A DNA stretch of 64,000 nucleotides from Oenanthe sinensis (lineage: Eukaryota > Streptophyta > Magnoliopsida > Apiales > Apiaceae): NCBI GenBank assembly GCA_028671895.1, contig CM053813.1, positions 11,532,001 to 11,596,000 on the forward strand. Direction: 5' to 3'. Below are positions 1 through 11,615 of this stretch, one piece after another. The translations under genes and the position numbers were made by a program. The notes under the pieces are model-generated. The model had not been told where the DNA came from. It ran no database searches and saw only the letters and a program-made list of their open reading frames with translations. How positions within the stretch are numbered: the first letter of the stretch is position 1; each line of letters opens with the position of its first letter.

Positions 1-207
1 CTTCTTTGGAGAGCAGATCTTTGCAACAAAGGGCTGCTGTGATTCATCTTTTCTGGACCTCCATTAAACAACATACGAAAAGCTTTGTTAAGTGACAAAC
101 TTCTTCACCATAATCATCCAAAGTTATACATGGATCCTGCGATAGGGTTTCATTTTTTTTATTGTTTTACGTTATATCCGCTGCATTTTCATGCCCGAAA
201 CCCTTCA
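1..207 (-). mobile_element. 5' end of an S-family LTR, antisense fragment
   Basis: This stretch is the reverse complement of the first ~220 bases of the solo LTR at 10029-11615. Shared blocks include the terminal TGAAGGGTTTCG (here read as CGAAACCCTTCA, ending at 207) and the TGGATCCTGCGAT segment. The terminal CA/TG at 206-207 marks the element end, so an S-family LTR or element sits in the leader of the Athila-like element that starts at 208. The rest of it lies left of the window, so whether it is solo or full length cannot be told. Confidence 0.85.
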
Positions 208-318
208 GTTATTAGGAGCAAGGTCTAGTTCATTTTAAGGGACTCTAGATTTAGATTTTTTTCTTTCGATTTTCCACGTTTTCTTTTGAGTATTTAAATT
301 CTTGTACTTATTTGCTTC

Positions 319-1915
319 GTGTTTATGCGAACTGCTTGGGCTAGGAAAGAATCATCTAGATTAGTAAGACCGATTGAGTTTTCTTCTTCTTCAGATTCTG
401 AACCCGTAGAAGTTAGTGAAACCGTAGTAAACATGGCTATTTCTCTTAGAGACCACTGTTACTCCGCTCATTCCGCCCAACCCTCATGTATTACCTTACC
501 ACCGGTTAATGGTAATAATGTCGAGATTAAGTCTCACCACATTAGCATGTTGCCAAAGTTTACCGGGAGTGAGGATGATGATCCATATCTTTTTATTCAC
601 AAATTCGAGGAGGTTTGTGCCTTACAAAAACTCCAACAATTAACTGAGGACTCAATTAGGCTTAGACTAATCAAATTCGCTTTAAAAGATAATGCTAAAA
701 AATTGGTTTTATAGGCTACCGGTCAACTCTATTTCAACGTGGGAGGGATTTGTGGTAATTTTTCTTTAAAAAATATTTTCCAAATCACAAGACCACAAAA
801 ATCACAAATGAGATAAATCAATTTCATCAAAAAGAAAATGAGTCATTTTGGAAATATTTTAACCGTTTTAAAAATCTTTTATCCTAATGTCCCCACCACG
901 GAATAGAAAAATGGAGACTCTGTAAGATTATCTATGAAGCCTTAGATAGTCCTACCATCGCTTTGTTAGAGTCTATGTGTCAAGGTAAATTCATGGAAAA
1001 AGATGAGGATCAGGGTTAGGAATTTTTCGAGGAACTAGTAGAAAGGACAATATTGTGGGAGTCCACTAGGGAGCCTGTTAAATCTAATGAGTCACCTAGT
1101 TCATCATCTAGGAGTTTGCATTCTGTTGGTAACTCAATTGCAACCGAAGTTAAGTTAGTTACTCTCACTAGAAGACTCGAAGCTTTAGAAACCATCGGAT
1201 CCAAATCACAAGTGTCTATGTGTGCGAACTATAATTATCCAAATCAAGAACTTCAAAATTTTCAAGAGTTGGAGCAGGTGAATGCTATGTTCCAATCAAG
1301 ACCTAGAAATGACCCGTTTTCATAAACTTACAACCCCGGGTGGAGAAATCACACGAACTTTTCATGGAACCAAGGTCAAAAGTATCAACCGTCTCAATCC
1401 AACTTTTAAAAGCCCAATTCTAGCTCTTACCCAAATCAAAGTCTTGGTCCTTATCCAAAATCAACTCAAACACCTTTGAACCCACCCGGTTTTAATGATT
1501 CGGATATGAGACTTATTTCCTTAGAGAAGAGTATTGAGGCATTGTTGAAATCACAAATGAATTTGACTCAGTCCCAACAAACCTTCATGCAAACCATGAC
1601 CCAAGATAGGCAAATCTTAAATTCCAATTCTCAAGCCATCTCTAAGTTAGAGGTTCAAATGAGTCAGTTAGCTAGCACGATTTATGAGCGGGAGAAGAAC
1701 CGGTTTCCTAGTCAACCCGAGGTGAATCCTAAATTTCCCATTAACCAAAGACCTCATGACAATGTGAATGCAGTTATTTCCTTAAGGTCTGGCAAGCAAG
1801 TTGATAACCAAATGGGTGATAAGTCTCGTGAGGATGAGGAATCGACTCCTGAACCAAGTCATCCTTTTCCGGGTCCAAGTGGAGAAAAATCCGAGAATTC
1901 GAAAAGTTAAGGATC
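319..1915 (+). pseudogene. gag: Athila-like gag (broken)
   Basis: Gag is the capsid/nucleocapsid precursor that packages the element RNA. The start is the ATG at 319 or 325 (MFMRTAWARKES); an Athila-type gag usually begins a few residues before such a motif. The capsid core is recognisable at 540-714 (MLPKFTGSEDDDPYLFIHKF, then RLRLIKFALKDNAKK). At ~714 the frame is lost. Capsid sequence continues in other frames to ~1050, then again at 1053-1325. The C-terminal part at 1476-1910 holds a predicted coiled coil with LEKSIEALLKSQMNLTQSQQ and the conserved run NSQAISKLEVQMSQLAS, then the charged tail. No zinc knuckle is seen. At least three frame changes make it non-functional. Confidence 0.85.
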
Positions 1916-2757
1916 CACAAGTGAACCGATCAATAAACCATCTTTTGAAGAACCGAGTGAAAGAGTCTATAAACCCAAAGCCCCTTATCCCCAAAGACTC
2001 ATTTGATCTAAGCAAACAGACTAATTAGACAAGATTTTGGAAGTCTTTAAGCAAGTCAAGATAAACATTCCTCTCTTAGATGCCATACAACAAATTCCTT
2101 CTTATGCTAAGTGTTTAAAGGAGTTGTGTACTCATAAGCGCACCAATCATGTCCCGAAGAAAGCTTTTTTGAAATCACACGTTAGTTTGATCCTTTCAAA
2201 TCAAATTCCTATAAAATATAAGGACCCCGGTTGTCCTACTATTTCGTGTGTCTTATGAGATACCTTCATTGATAAAGCTTTGCTTGACTTAGGAGCTAAC
2301 GTGAACCTTCTTCCATTTTCTATCTATCAAGCCCTAGGTTTAGGAGAACTTCAAAAGACAAATGTTACACTTCAATTAGCGAATCGTTCTATCAAAATTC
2401 CTAAGGGATTTGTTGAAGATGTGTTAATTAAAGTAGGTGACTTTGTCTTTCCTGTTGATTTCGTGGTCTTAGAAACCGAACCGGTCAAGAACCCTAAGAA
2501 TCAAATTCTTATCATTTTAGGAAAACCTTTTTTAGACACTTTTAATGCCTTGATTAATTGCAGGAATGTATTAATGAAACTAACATTTGGGAATATGACA
2601 ATAGACTTAAATATTTTTCATGTTGGAAAACAATTCGATGATTTTGATCAACTGATGGGAATCAATTTAATTGATGAAATAGTTGATCAAGATCTCATGA
2701 CTCCTAGTGATGATTTTGACTTTTTTTTAAAACACTTTGGTCAGGATTGAGATATTT
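1916..2757 (+). pseudogene. Athila-like aspartic protease region
   Basis: The retropepsin releases the mature proteins from the polyprotein. The stretch runs from the linker (EVFKQVKINIPLLDAIQQIP, from 2040) into the protease fold: the active-site motif is LLDLGANVNLLPFSIYQALG at about 2280-2340, where D-L-G replaces the usual D-S/T-G as in many plant gypsy elements. A second conserved part, IILGKPFLDTFNALINCRN, lies near 2512-2570. A stop at 2256-2258 separates the linker from the protease in the same frame, and another stop ends the frame at 2748-2750. Homology to the domain is clear; it cannot be translated as one chain with RT. Confidence 0.85.
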
Positions 2758-4579
2758 CCAATTATAAAAATGAGGTCAGCCAAATGTTATAATCCACCAT
2801 TTCCACAACTAATCAGGAGATCACGTCAAGCCCTCTTTTTGAGGCTAGTGAACTCGTTGAGTCAAGCCCGTCAGAATTAGAACTCAAATCTCTTCTTGAG
2901 ACTCTTAAATATGCCTTTCTAGGACCTAATAATTCTCTTCCGGTTATATTACCTCTAATTTGATCGAGTCACAAGAGAAAGAGCTTTTAAGTGCTTAGAG
3001 AACATAAAGAAGTAATAGGGTGGAGTATCTCAGATACCAAAGGAATTAGTCTGGCTATTGTCCAACATAGGATTCACTTAATTGATGATGCTAAGCCTGT
3101 TAGGGAACCTCAAATGAGATTGAACCCTGCCATGATGGAAGTTAAGAAAGAAATCTTTAAATGTCTCGATAATGGGATAATGTATCCCATTTCTGATAGT
3201 TCTTAGGTCAGTCCCGTTCATGTAGTGCTTAAAAGTCAGGTATTACCATAGTAACCAACGAAAATGATGAACAAGTTCATACTCGTGTTCAGTCAGGTTG
3301 GAGAATGTGCATAGATTTTAGGAAACTCAATGCTGTCACTAGAAAAGACCACTTTCATTTACCCTTCATGAACCAAATGTTAGAAAGATTAGCGGGTCAT
3401 TCTTACTATTGCTTTCTAGACGGTTATTTTGGGTATTTCCAAATCCCCATTGCTCCCGAGGACCAAGAAAAGACCACGTTTACTTGCCCTTTCAGAACCT
3501 TCGCTTATCGTCGGTTAGCTTTTGGCCTAACTACTGGCCCTTCTACCTTTCAAAGGTGCATGACTAGCATCTTTTCTGACATGATAGGAGACTTTCTAGA
3601 AGTCTTTATAGATGACTTTTCCATCTTTGGTTCTTCTTTTCATCAGTGTCTACACCATCTCGACTTAGTCTTAAAAAGGTGTAAGGAAACAGACCTCATT
3701 CTTAATTGGGAAAAATGTCATTTCATGGTTAAGGAATGAATTGTTCTTTGTCACAAAAATTCTGAAAAGGGAATCGAAGTTGATAAGGCCAAAGTCGACC
3801 TTATTGCTAATCTCCCTCCACCAAAATCTGTCAAAAAAATTCGCTCCTTTTTAGGACATGCTGGTTTCTATCAACATTTCATTAAGAATTTTAGTAAGAA
3901 GGCTAGACCCTTGACCAACCTTCTTTCCAAGGAGGTCAAATTTGAGTTTACTATTATGTGTGTTCAATCTTTTGACCACCTTAAGAAAGAATTGACTTTA
4001 GCCCCGATCATCAAGTCCCCCGATTGGAATCAACCTTCTGAGTTAATGTGTGACGCTTCGGATTATGTGGTAGGGGCAGTGTTAGGTCAACGAATAGATA
4101 AGATACCCCATGTCATTTACTATGCTAGTAAGACCTTAAATGATGCTCAGCTTAATTACTCCATAACTGAAAAAGAGCTCTTAGCAGTAGTCTTTGCCCT
4201 TGAGAAGTTTCGGTCATATCTTATCGGTTCCAAAATCATTGTTTACACCGATCACGCAGTCCTTAGATACATTTTCTCCAAAAAAGACTCAAAGGCCCGA
4301 TTGATTATATGGGTCTTGTTGCTTAAGGAATTTTACCTAGAAATTAGGGATAAAAAGGGTTTAGAAAATTTTGTTGCCGATCATCTCTCTCGATTAGTAG
4401 TGGATTCCACTATTGATTTACCCTTAAATGAATCTTTTCCCGATGAACACCTTCTTTCAATTTCTACTCCTTCTTGGTTCGCTGATATTGTCAATTACCT
4501 TGCCACCGGTGAAATTCCTTCCAATTGGTCTAAGCAAGATATATCAAAAAAATTTTCTCAAGTCAAACACTTCTTTTGA
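2758..4579 (+). pseudogene. Athila-like reverse transcriptase and RNase H (broken)
   Basis: RT copies element RNA into DNA and RNase H removes the template. RT begins with LREHKEVIGW and IVQHRIHLIDDAKPVREPQ (2991-3206), where a stop interrupts it. It continues in another frame at 3305-3739 with MCIDFRKLNA, the palm, and VFIDDFSIFG at ~3600-3630; the two catalytic aspartates of the F(x)DD box are kept. Thumb and connection sequence run to 3910 out of frame. RNase H follows at 3911-4579 with MCDASDYVVGAVLGQ, ASKTLNDAQLNYS, TEKELLAVVFALEKF and VYTDHAVLRY, ending in the usual VADHLSRL tail. Several stops and frame changes prevent expression. The 2758-2990 part is a degraded protease-RT linker. 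Confidence 0.88.
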
Positions 4580-4589
4580 GATGACCCTT

Positions 4590-5757
4590 ATCTTTTAAAC
4601 ATTGCCCAAACCAGATCATTAGGATATGTATTCCGAACCATGAGGTTAGGAGTGTACTCTCCTTTTGTCATGACCAAGCTTGTGGAGGTCATTTTAGTGC
4701 TAAGAAAGCAGCCGCAAAGATACTTCAGTGTGGTTTCTATTGGCCTAGTTTGTTTAAGAATGTCGCCGAATTTTGTTCTGCTTGTAGTAGGTGTCAACAT
4801 TTAGGAAAGATCACTAGAAGAAATATGATGCCAATGAGTCCAATCCTTGCCATTGAGATTTTTGATGTTTGGGGACTAGATTTTATGGCCCCCTTTCCTA
4901 ATTCGTTTGGTAATCTCTACATTCTCTTAGCTATTGATTACGTATCTAAGTGGATCGAAGCCATACCAACTAAGACTAATGATAACAAGGTCATCCTTAA
5001 ATTCTTAAAAGAGAATATCTTTTCTCGATTTGGTACACCTAGAGCTATCATTAGTGACCAAGGCAAGCACTTTAAAAATCATCAATTTGAATCTCTCTTA
5101 AAAAAGTATTCCATCACTCATAAATTGGCTACCCCTTATCATCCTCAGACTAGTGGTCAAGTTGAAGTCTCAAATAGGCAAATCAAACAAATTTTAGAAA
5201 AGACTGTCAACTCGAATAGGAAAGATTGGTTCATTAAGTTGATAAATGCATTATTGGCCTATCGGACTACTTTTAAGACAATCTTGGGTATGTCTCCCTA
5301 CAGACTTGTGTTTGGTAAAGCGTGTCATCTTCCTGTTGAACTTGAACATAGGGCCATGTGGGCCATTAGAGAGTTAAACTTTGATTTATCCATTGCTGGT
5401 AGTAATCAGAAGTTGCAATTGTGTGAGTTAGATGAAATGAGGAATGATGCCTATGAAAATGCTAAAATATATAAAGAAAAAACTAAAGTGTTTCATGATA
5501 AATCCATCTTGAGAAAATCCTTTTCTCCCGGTCAAAAAGTTCTTTTATATAATTCTAGGCTCCATCTCTTTCCTGGAAAGTTGAGATCTAGGTGGGAATG
5601 ATCATACATTGTTAAAAAAAAAATTCCTCACTGTGCTATTGAAATTGAAAATCCTAAAAATGGTGATATATTTAAAGTTAATGGACAAAGGCTCAAACCA
5701 TTTTTAGAATTGCCAGTTGATCTCGAGGAAGAGGTCATTCACCTTGTCGATCTCTGA
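4590..5757 (+). pseudogene. Athila-like integrase
   Basis: Integrase inserts the cDNA into the genome. The N-terminal zinc-binding part at 4590-4750 is only visible in broken frames (the Cys pair is seen as EFCSACSRCQHLG at 4770-4805). The catalytic core is open from 4750 to 5601: first Asp in WGLDFMAPFPNS, second Asp in IISDQGKHF, Glu in SGQVEVSNRQIK. The conserved tail SPYRLVFGKACHLPVELEHR and the DNA-binding C-terminal part follow. After a stop at 5599-5601 the last ~50 codons continue to the stop at 5755-5757 (NGQRLKPFLELPVDLEEEV). All three catalytic acids are present, so the core was lost late. This is the best preserved part of the element. Confidence 0.88.
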
Positions 5758-7009
5758 ATAAAGTAAGTTTTCAAAATAAACTAGTTTTGCTTCTCCGTCA
5801 TCTCATGTCAGGTATTATCTCTTCATGTTATTTTATCACATCTCTCTCATTTGCATACATTGGGGACAATGCATGATTTCGGTATGAGGGAGGGTGCTAG
5901 TAATGTTAAAATTTTAAAAAAATAGAAAAAAATAGAAAATTGAAAATCCAAAAATAGAAATATTAGGTTGGGTTGTCCTATCCTCTATTTGAACTTTAGG
6001 ACTAGTTGGTGTTAACATTTGTTTTCAAAAATTATATATATGATGCCTTTTAGATAATTTGAACTTAGTCGAGTAAGGTTTTCTTTATGAAACTTGTGTC
6101 GAACGATTTTTACACCAAAATTCAAGACAACACATATGCACAAGACATTTGTTGGAAAGATTGTATAGGGATGTTATTCGATACCTGAGAGAGGACCCAC
6201 ATGTTAGAACAATGTCTAATCAAATTTTTACGAAAAATAAATATATAGCAAAAAAAAACTACTTCAATACCCAATATTCCTCAAAATAAATAGACGAGAT
6301 GATGGGCACAAGTAGAATTGACTAGTCTTGTTTTGTGGCCTTTGTTACTCGAGTAATTAAGTCCGTTAGGGTGTTTCAAAACCTAGTTCCCTAAGACCAA
6401 CTGGTTTGGGAGTCACTGACCCAAAGCTCGCTACATGGGTAACATAGAAAGCCTAAGAAAACAGGCACTATACAGTCGATTAAAAAAACAAAAAAAACAA
6501 AAAAAGGGCTATGTATATGAATTTGTGATATTTTGCTAGATACTTGTTTTAATAGAGATTGGGTCAGTTCAATATTGGTTGAAAAAGAGAAAATATTCTT
6601 ATGTAGTTCATCTATTAGAGGCCTTAAATTCACCACACACCTTAAGATTTTTTGTAAACATTTAGATTCGACACTAGTACATTGAAGTTACCTACAATTC
6701 GACTATTATTATAAAAGTCTGCTAAGGCATGTATTTTCCCTATAAAATCTTTTTGTTAACACCATTGAAAACTAGAGTGAAAATTGAGTCGGGACAATTA
6801 CTGGAATTATCTCACAGATTTTATGGGTATATCTTCTCTAAACCCTTAGGAGACACCACTCCTTTTGTAGAGATCATACGAGTTTAACGGGTTGGTAAAC
6901 CTAAAATTACCCGTCATGCCTACGACAAGGAGCTTAGGAATATTATCAGTTTGTTTTTTTAATTGATAATTTTACTCGAGGACGAGCAAAAGATAGGTAT
7001 GGGGGCATT
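5758..7009 (+). other. Athila-like post-pol non-coding region with polypurine tract
   Basis: About 1.25 kb between integrase and LTR without a supportable ORF; frames are short and full of stops. It contains a G-rich stretch near 5880-5900 (GGTATGAGGGAGGGTGC) and a poly-A/C tract at 6480-6510. The stretch just before the LTR reads CTCGAGGACGAGCAAAAGAT then GGTATGGGGGCAT (6976-7009), the usual end of an Athila-type internal region, which serves as primer for plus-strand DNA. No env-like membrane protein is visible. Confidence 0.75.
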
Positions 7010-8138
7010 TGATTAGTGCATAATTTTACTTATTTTAATGCAAGTCTTTATTTTCTTTTATAATAGCATTCATCTTTTATAAGTCTTAGTTTCTTTTATG
7101 CTAGTCTCCATCTTATCTTCTTTAAATTTATGGCTATGATATCTTTCTAAGTACCACAAGTTGTATACTTGAGAAATGAAATGAGCCCTTTTAGATTAAT
7201 ATTCTAGATCTAGTTTACTTCATCTCTCTACTTTACTCCTTAGTTTTATTTTTTATTTTCTTGTCATGAGACCTTTAAATCTCTATTTTATTTGTGGATT
7301 CAATGATTTAGATCTCTAAATTTATTATTGTTGTTGGTTTTTTATTCTGGATTTTAGATCTAGTTTTGGTTGTTGGGTTTGATATTTACTTGTAGTTGTT
7401 TAAATATTTTAGATAGAGATTTGGTTGTTGGTAGTGCTAAAACTTAGCTCTTTAAATTTTAGATCTACTTTTATATTTTACTTGCCTCATTCACCTTTAT
7501 GGCTATGACTCATTTCAATTCAATGAAGTAAAAAATTAAAGTACTTGAGAATTGAAAGGAGCCCCTTTAGTTTAATGTTCTTAAATCTATTTTTCTTTTT
7601 TTATGTTGTAGTTGAACCCCTTTTAAATCTACATTTTATTAGTGAGTTTAATATTTTAGAGCTAAATTTATTTCTTGGTGGGTGTTAGAATTTAGATCTA
7701 CTTTTTAGTTGTTAGATTTTTTAAAATAGCTTTAATGGTTTGATATTTTAGATGTAGTTTTGCTTTTAAGTTGTATTGAATTTTAGATCTAATTTTAGTA
7801 GTATTAATTATGGTCTTTAATTTGTTGATCTAGATTTAAATTTTATTTTTGTTGTACAATCATTATTCTTCATTTGTCCGTTTTTTTATTTTGCCAAGTA
7901 TTTTAATTAATTCTTAAAGTTTAGTTAGTTTCATTACTAGAATTTTTAATTAGCTTATTATCAGTTTTTTTAGTCAATGGTTAATAACACATCTCAAAAT
8001 TAATTGGTCTAATTCGCCTAAATTAAAAATTAAGGTTTTTGTAAAAATAATTTTAGTCCTTGCGAAACAAATCTTTTAATTATTAAAACGATGTGAATTG
8101 TGCACTTACAATTTAAAATGTGTATTTTTAGCACATCA
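7010..8138 (+). repeat. Athila-like LTR
   Basis: A 1129-bp LTR that starts TGATTAGTGC directly after the polypurine tract and ends AGCACATCA directly before a primer-binding site, so both ends are defined by function. It is very T-rich, with several degenerate copies of a TTTAGATCTA-like word. It serves as the 3' LTR of the element to the left and, because a primer-binding site and leader follow, as the 5' LTR of a second copy to the right. Confidence 0.82.
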
Positions 8139-8800
8139 AGTTTTTGGCGTCGCTGTCGGGGACTATAATTATTTTTCGCACATTAATTTTTAATTTTTCA
8201 AATTAATTTTACTTGCTCTCTTTTTTGTTTTTTTTCCAGAAAATTGGAAATTCGGAAAGCTCGTTGGAACGCGAAAATGCCACATCTCGAAGAAATTTTT
8301 GGAAAGTGTTTTTCGGTAACCCGTATCTCCCTATTTTCGTCTTTTTATCTCGTAGTTATAAAAAAATCAAAAAAATCAAAAAAATCAAAAAAATCAAAAA
8401 AAATTGTAAAATCCAAAAAAACTAGTTAGTTAAATACACACTTGTTGCATCATGCATTTAATCACTTAGGAGCACATCATCTAAATTTTATTTTCTTGTG
8501 TTTAATTTTTCATTTTTCATATCATAAATTGTGGTGATTGCTGTTTGGCCCAAGTTACGTAAATTTTTTTCTTTAGAGTAGAACACGTAGTTTAGAGCAT
8601 TCATAATTGTATACCGTTTTTATCTCATCTTGTGTGTTGCATCATTTAAATAAAGTTTAAGGACAAAACCTCATCATAAGATAAGAGGAGGGATTTCATC
8701 ACTCTTTTCTTGGCCCACAACCACTAAAATCATCATTTTGCATACCCTAGCCTTTTTAATAATATTAATTTGACGTTAGCCCTAGGATTTTGCGCTCAAC
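8139..8800 (+). other. tRNA-Asp-type primer-binding site and leader of a second Athila copy
   Basis: Right after the LTR come five bases and then TTGGCGTCGCTGTCGGGGAC (8144-8163), close to the usual Athila primer site of the form TGGCGCCGTTGCCGGGG, complementary to the 3' end of tRNA-Asp. The following AT-rich leader has a short (AAAAAAATC) repeat at 8360-8403 and no supportable gene. The Athila sequence is lost between about 8780 and 8860, where gag sequence of copia-1 takes over; the exact joint cannot be placed. Confidence 0.75.
8360..8403 (+). repeat. Short tandem repeat (AAAAAAATC)n
   Basis: About four and a half units of a 9-base word in the Athila leader. The small Lys/Ile-rich ORFs over it (8213-8429) are produced by this repeat and are not genes. 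Confidence 0.9.
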
Positions 8801-8849
8801 TAGGAAGAGAACCTAAAATAAACAAATCTCTAAGTATTCATTTGTTGGT

Positions 8850-9112
8850 ATCTGCTTTAACATGCCTATTGCTTCCAACAATGTATGCCTGCATAATTCT
8901 GTCAAAACTGAAAAGGCAAAGACTTCAAGTCTTCCTAAAGTTAGGATGGGCAAGCCACCCAGGAACAAAAATCTAAAACCAATGATCAATTCTAAATAGG
9001 TGGCCACAGAAGTCATGCTCAAAGCTAATGAAAGCAAACCAATTGATTCTATCTTAAACTGTGATTTAGCTAAGCAATGGACCCAATGTGAATTGGGTAC
9101 CAAAAGCAACTT
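8850..9112 (+). pseudogene. gag: copia-1 gag C-terminal remnant
   Basis: A remnant of the last ~85 codons of gag in broken frames. The piece around 8900-8970 aligns by eye with copia-3 gag near 33700-33770 (shared CTTCCTAAAGTTAGGA-like block). The end at 9091-9114 reads N-W-V-P-K-A-T-stop, the same gag end as copia-2 (WVPKTT) and copia-3 (WVPKNA). The capsid part and both zinc knuckles are gone. The pol frame that follows is shifted +1 relative to this end, as in copia-2. Confidence 0.65.
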
Positions 9113-9136
9113 GAAAATCGTGCTTTGTAGGGCAAC

Positions 9137-10028
9137 ATGAAAAATAAAAGAATCATGTGGATCATTGACGGTGGATGCTCAGGATACATGATAGGTGATA
9201 AAGACCTTCTATCACAGTTCAAGGAAATGGTTGGCCCTTATGTAACCTTTGGTGACAATAACGTTGGTTTCACAATGGGATATGGCATATTGGAAGTTGG
9301 TAACTTGAAGATTGAGAAAATTGCTATAGTGAATGGATTAAAGCTCAATTTATTGAGTGTTACTCAATTTTGTTAAAAAGGTTTCAAAGTTGAATTTGAT
9401 CAAGACAGATGCTCAATTGTCAACAAAAAGACAGGAGAAGAATCTCTTCAAGGAGTAATGAAATGAAGCCTATTCATTGATGACCTTGATTCAGTAAGAA
9501 AGGAAAAAGTCTATTGTTTCTATAGCAAAACTTCATCTTCTGAGAGTTGGTTATGGCACAAGAAGCTCTCTCACTTAAATATCAAAGCTATGAATTATTT
9601 GATGAAGAGAGAATTGGTGAAAGGCCTTCCTCAACTTGAATTCTGTGAAGTATAATTTTGTGAGGATTGTCAAAAAGGGAAATTAAGGAGAGTTAATCAC
9701 AAAAGCACTCCTAGTGGTTCAATAAATGAAGCTTTTCAACTTATTCATTTGGACTTATCTGGTCCTGTGAATGTACAGTCACTGGCAAAGAAAAGATATG
9801 TCCTTATGATGGTTGATGATTTTTCAAGATACACTTGGGTGAGGTTCCTCGTAACCAATGATGAAGCTGCACAAAAAATTATTGATCTAGAAAGAGTCAT
9901 TGATAAGAATCCCAAGTTCAAAGTCCAAACCTTGAGAAGTGACAATGGTACTAAATTCAAAAATAGTATCATGAATGATATTTGCAAAGACAATGGCATT
10001 ACTCAACAATTCTCTGCACCAAGGACAC
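9137..10028 (+). pseudogene. copia-1 protease and integrase N-terminal part
   Basis: The protease stretch 9137-9376 has WIIDGGCSGYMIGDKDLL; the family active site D-S-G is changed to D-G-G here. The GAG-pre-integrase/HHCC part (9377-9745) is broken by stops; WLWHKKLSHLNIKAMN at ~9550-9600 and the Cys pair of FCEDCQKGK at ~9655-9685 are visible. The integrase core starts at 9745 with HLDLSGPVNVQSLAKKRY (first catalytic Asp) and reaches TLRSDNGTKFKN (second Asp). It ends at 10028 in FSAPRT, where the S-family solo LTR is inserted. The third catalytic residue lies after the insertion at ~11640. Confidence 0.85.
10024..10028 (+). repeat. Left target-site duplication of the solo LTR (GACAC)
   Basis: GACAC at 10024-10028 and AACAC at 11616-11620 flank the solo LTR and differ at one base. 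Removing the LTR and one copy restores the usual copia integrase wording T-P-R-T-P-Q-Q-N-G. Confidence 0.85.
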
Positions 10029-10394
10029 TGAAGGGTTTCGAGCATGAAAACGCAGCGGAATTGACGTAAAAACAATAAAAAAATCGAAACCCAATCGCAG
10101 GATCCATGTATAACGTTGGATGATTATGGTGAAGAAGTCTGTACCTTAACAAAGCTTTCGTATGCTGTTTAATGGAGGTCCAGACACAGCAGTCCTTTGT
10201 TGCAAAGATTTGCTCTCTAAAGAAGTCCACACGAACGCCCGATCGTCCTACGATCACCAGAGTCGGTACTAGCCGAATTGTTTGCCTCTCTCTCTCTCTC
10301 TCTCTCTTTCTCTAGCCTCTCTTGATGTTGAGCAGCTAGAGTTTTTCTCTAAAACGAAATTTGATGATTAAACCCTAATACTATACATCATTAT

Positions 10395-10405
10395 GTATAT
10401 ATAAG
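10395..10405 (+). promoter_or_regulatory. TATA-like box of the S-family LTR
   Basis: TATATATAAGG, 367 bases into the LTR, is the best TATA candidate in this LTR and is preceded by a (CT)n run. Inferred from sequence only. Confidence 0.4.
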
Positions 10406-10480
10406 GGATAGAGAGATTTTGGGCCTAACCCTAATCCATGTGGTTTCCAAAACCCATTATGACTTTGGGTTATTATTATT

Positions 10481-10638
10481 AAATCTGAATTCTAATATAA
10501 TTAATCAAGTCCCACTTAATTAATTCAATAATTAAATTCGAATAATAATAATACTTATTAAATCCGAATTCTAATATAATTAATCAAGTCCCACTTAATT
10601 AATTCAATAATTAAATTCGAATAAATAATAATATATTT
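10481..10638 (+). repeat. 79-bp tandem duplication inside the solo LTR
   Basis: Two copies of a 79-base unit start at 10481 (AAATCTGAATTCTAATATAA) and 10560 (AAATCCGAATTCTAATATAA) and differ at few bases. It is a recent duplication within the AT-rich part of the LTR. Confidence 0.9.
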
Positions 10639-11615
10639 AAATTCGTAATTTAAATAAACCTCCGTTTTGACGTTCTTTGTGTGTGACCCTTTAGGTTATT
10701 ATTACGTTGACAATAATTTTATTATCTAATAATAAAATTATAAACAATGAGCGGCATCTAGTAATACATCGTTGCTACCCAAGTAACAATAATAATTGGT
10801 GATTCAATTAAACCTTTCGTGAATAATGTTCCATGTAATATAATCCATTTAACCTTATATTATAGATCAAACTCGAGGCATTTATAGTGTCATCCTCTTC
10901 AACGTTTAATCTCGGTTTTCTTGATCAATGAGTAGACTATTTAAATAAATCAATATTTGAGCATGGCCATGCATTTCATAGTCTCACTCAATCAAGATGC
11001 CAATAATATCACTCCTAGAATTGGAGGGTTAAATCCTATATCTATCATTCATATTCCTCATACGATTCATAGCATACCCAATGTACACCTTTATCATTAC
11101 CCGGTTAAAGGTAACTTTGAGTGTAATCAAAGTATATTAATTCTCGTATAGAAATATAATGATTTCAAGTCAGAGGATCATTACATCATTATCACAGTGA
11201 GATTTCTTATGACACTTATTAACATGTAGAATCTCACGACGGGTCTTTCCAGTGTCATGTATTGATACATACACTTATGTTCTTGACTTTAGTATCACCA
11301 TACCTATGACCAATGAGATGTGGTCATCCGTCAACAAACATACTAGTCTTATTGCATTATTACTGTCCTTAAATAATAATACTTGACTAGGAAATTTTAG
11401 GAATAAAATACTATTCATATAATCTCATTTTTAAGTCACATACTTAAAGATATATATTACGTATTAATATTCCAAGGACATTTATTATCCTTTCAATTTA
11501 TAACACAGTAAATAAAGACATAATAAATATTAATTAAATAATCACATAAAACATAATCCTTAATTGTTTTCAATAAAACATTAAAAGTATTGTCTCTAGG
11601 ACACCAATACTAACA

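Larger units (their letters stand above)
208..8138 (+). mobile_element. Athila-like Ty3/gypsy retrotransposon, decayed, with its 3' LTR
   Basis: Order seen: short leader, gag, aspartic protease, RT, RNase H, integrase, about 1.25 kb of post-pol sequence, polypurine tract, LTR. The order PR-RT-RH-INT is that of Ty3/gypsy. The RT wording (CFLDGYFGYFQIPIAPEDQ, FIDDFSIFG) and an LTR-adjacent primer site of tRNA-Asp type are typical of the Athila lineage as I know it. Reading frame changes and stops are scattered through gag and pol, so the copy is dead. No 5' LTR is inside the window; an S-family LTR fragment interrupts the leader at 207/208. No env-like ORF, which some Athila elements have, was found after integrase. 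Confidence 0.88.
10029..11615 (+). mobile_element. Solo LTR, family S, 1587 bp
   Basis: It starts TGAAGGGTTTCG, ends ATACTAACA and is flanked by a 5-bp target duplication with one mismatch, so it is a complete single LTR left by LTR-LTR recombination. Inside: a (CT)n run at 10288-10320, a TATA-like TATATATAAGG at 10395-10405, and a 79-bp tandem duplication at 10481-10638. It holds no real gene; the small ORF at 10957-11151 recurs antisense in the 54322-55097 copy only because the DNA is shared. The LTR wording (AAAACGCAGCGGAA near the start) suggests a copia-type parent, but with no internal sequence the lineage is not proved. Confidence 0.92.

Noticed and set aside
10957..11151. 64-codon ORF with an antisense relative at 54759-54953
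   Set aside because: Both are inside S-family LTR copies; shared DNA explains the similarity, and codon choice shows nothing special.
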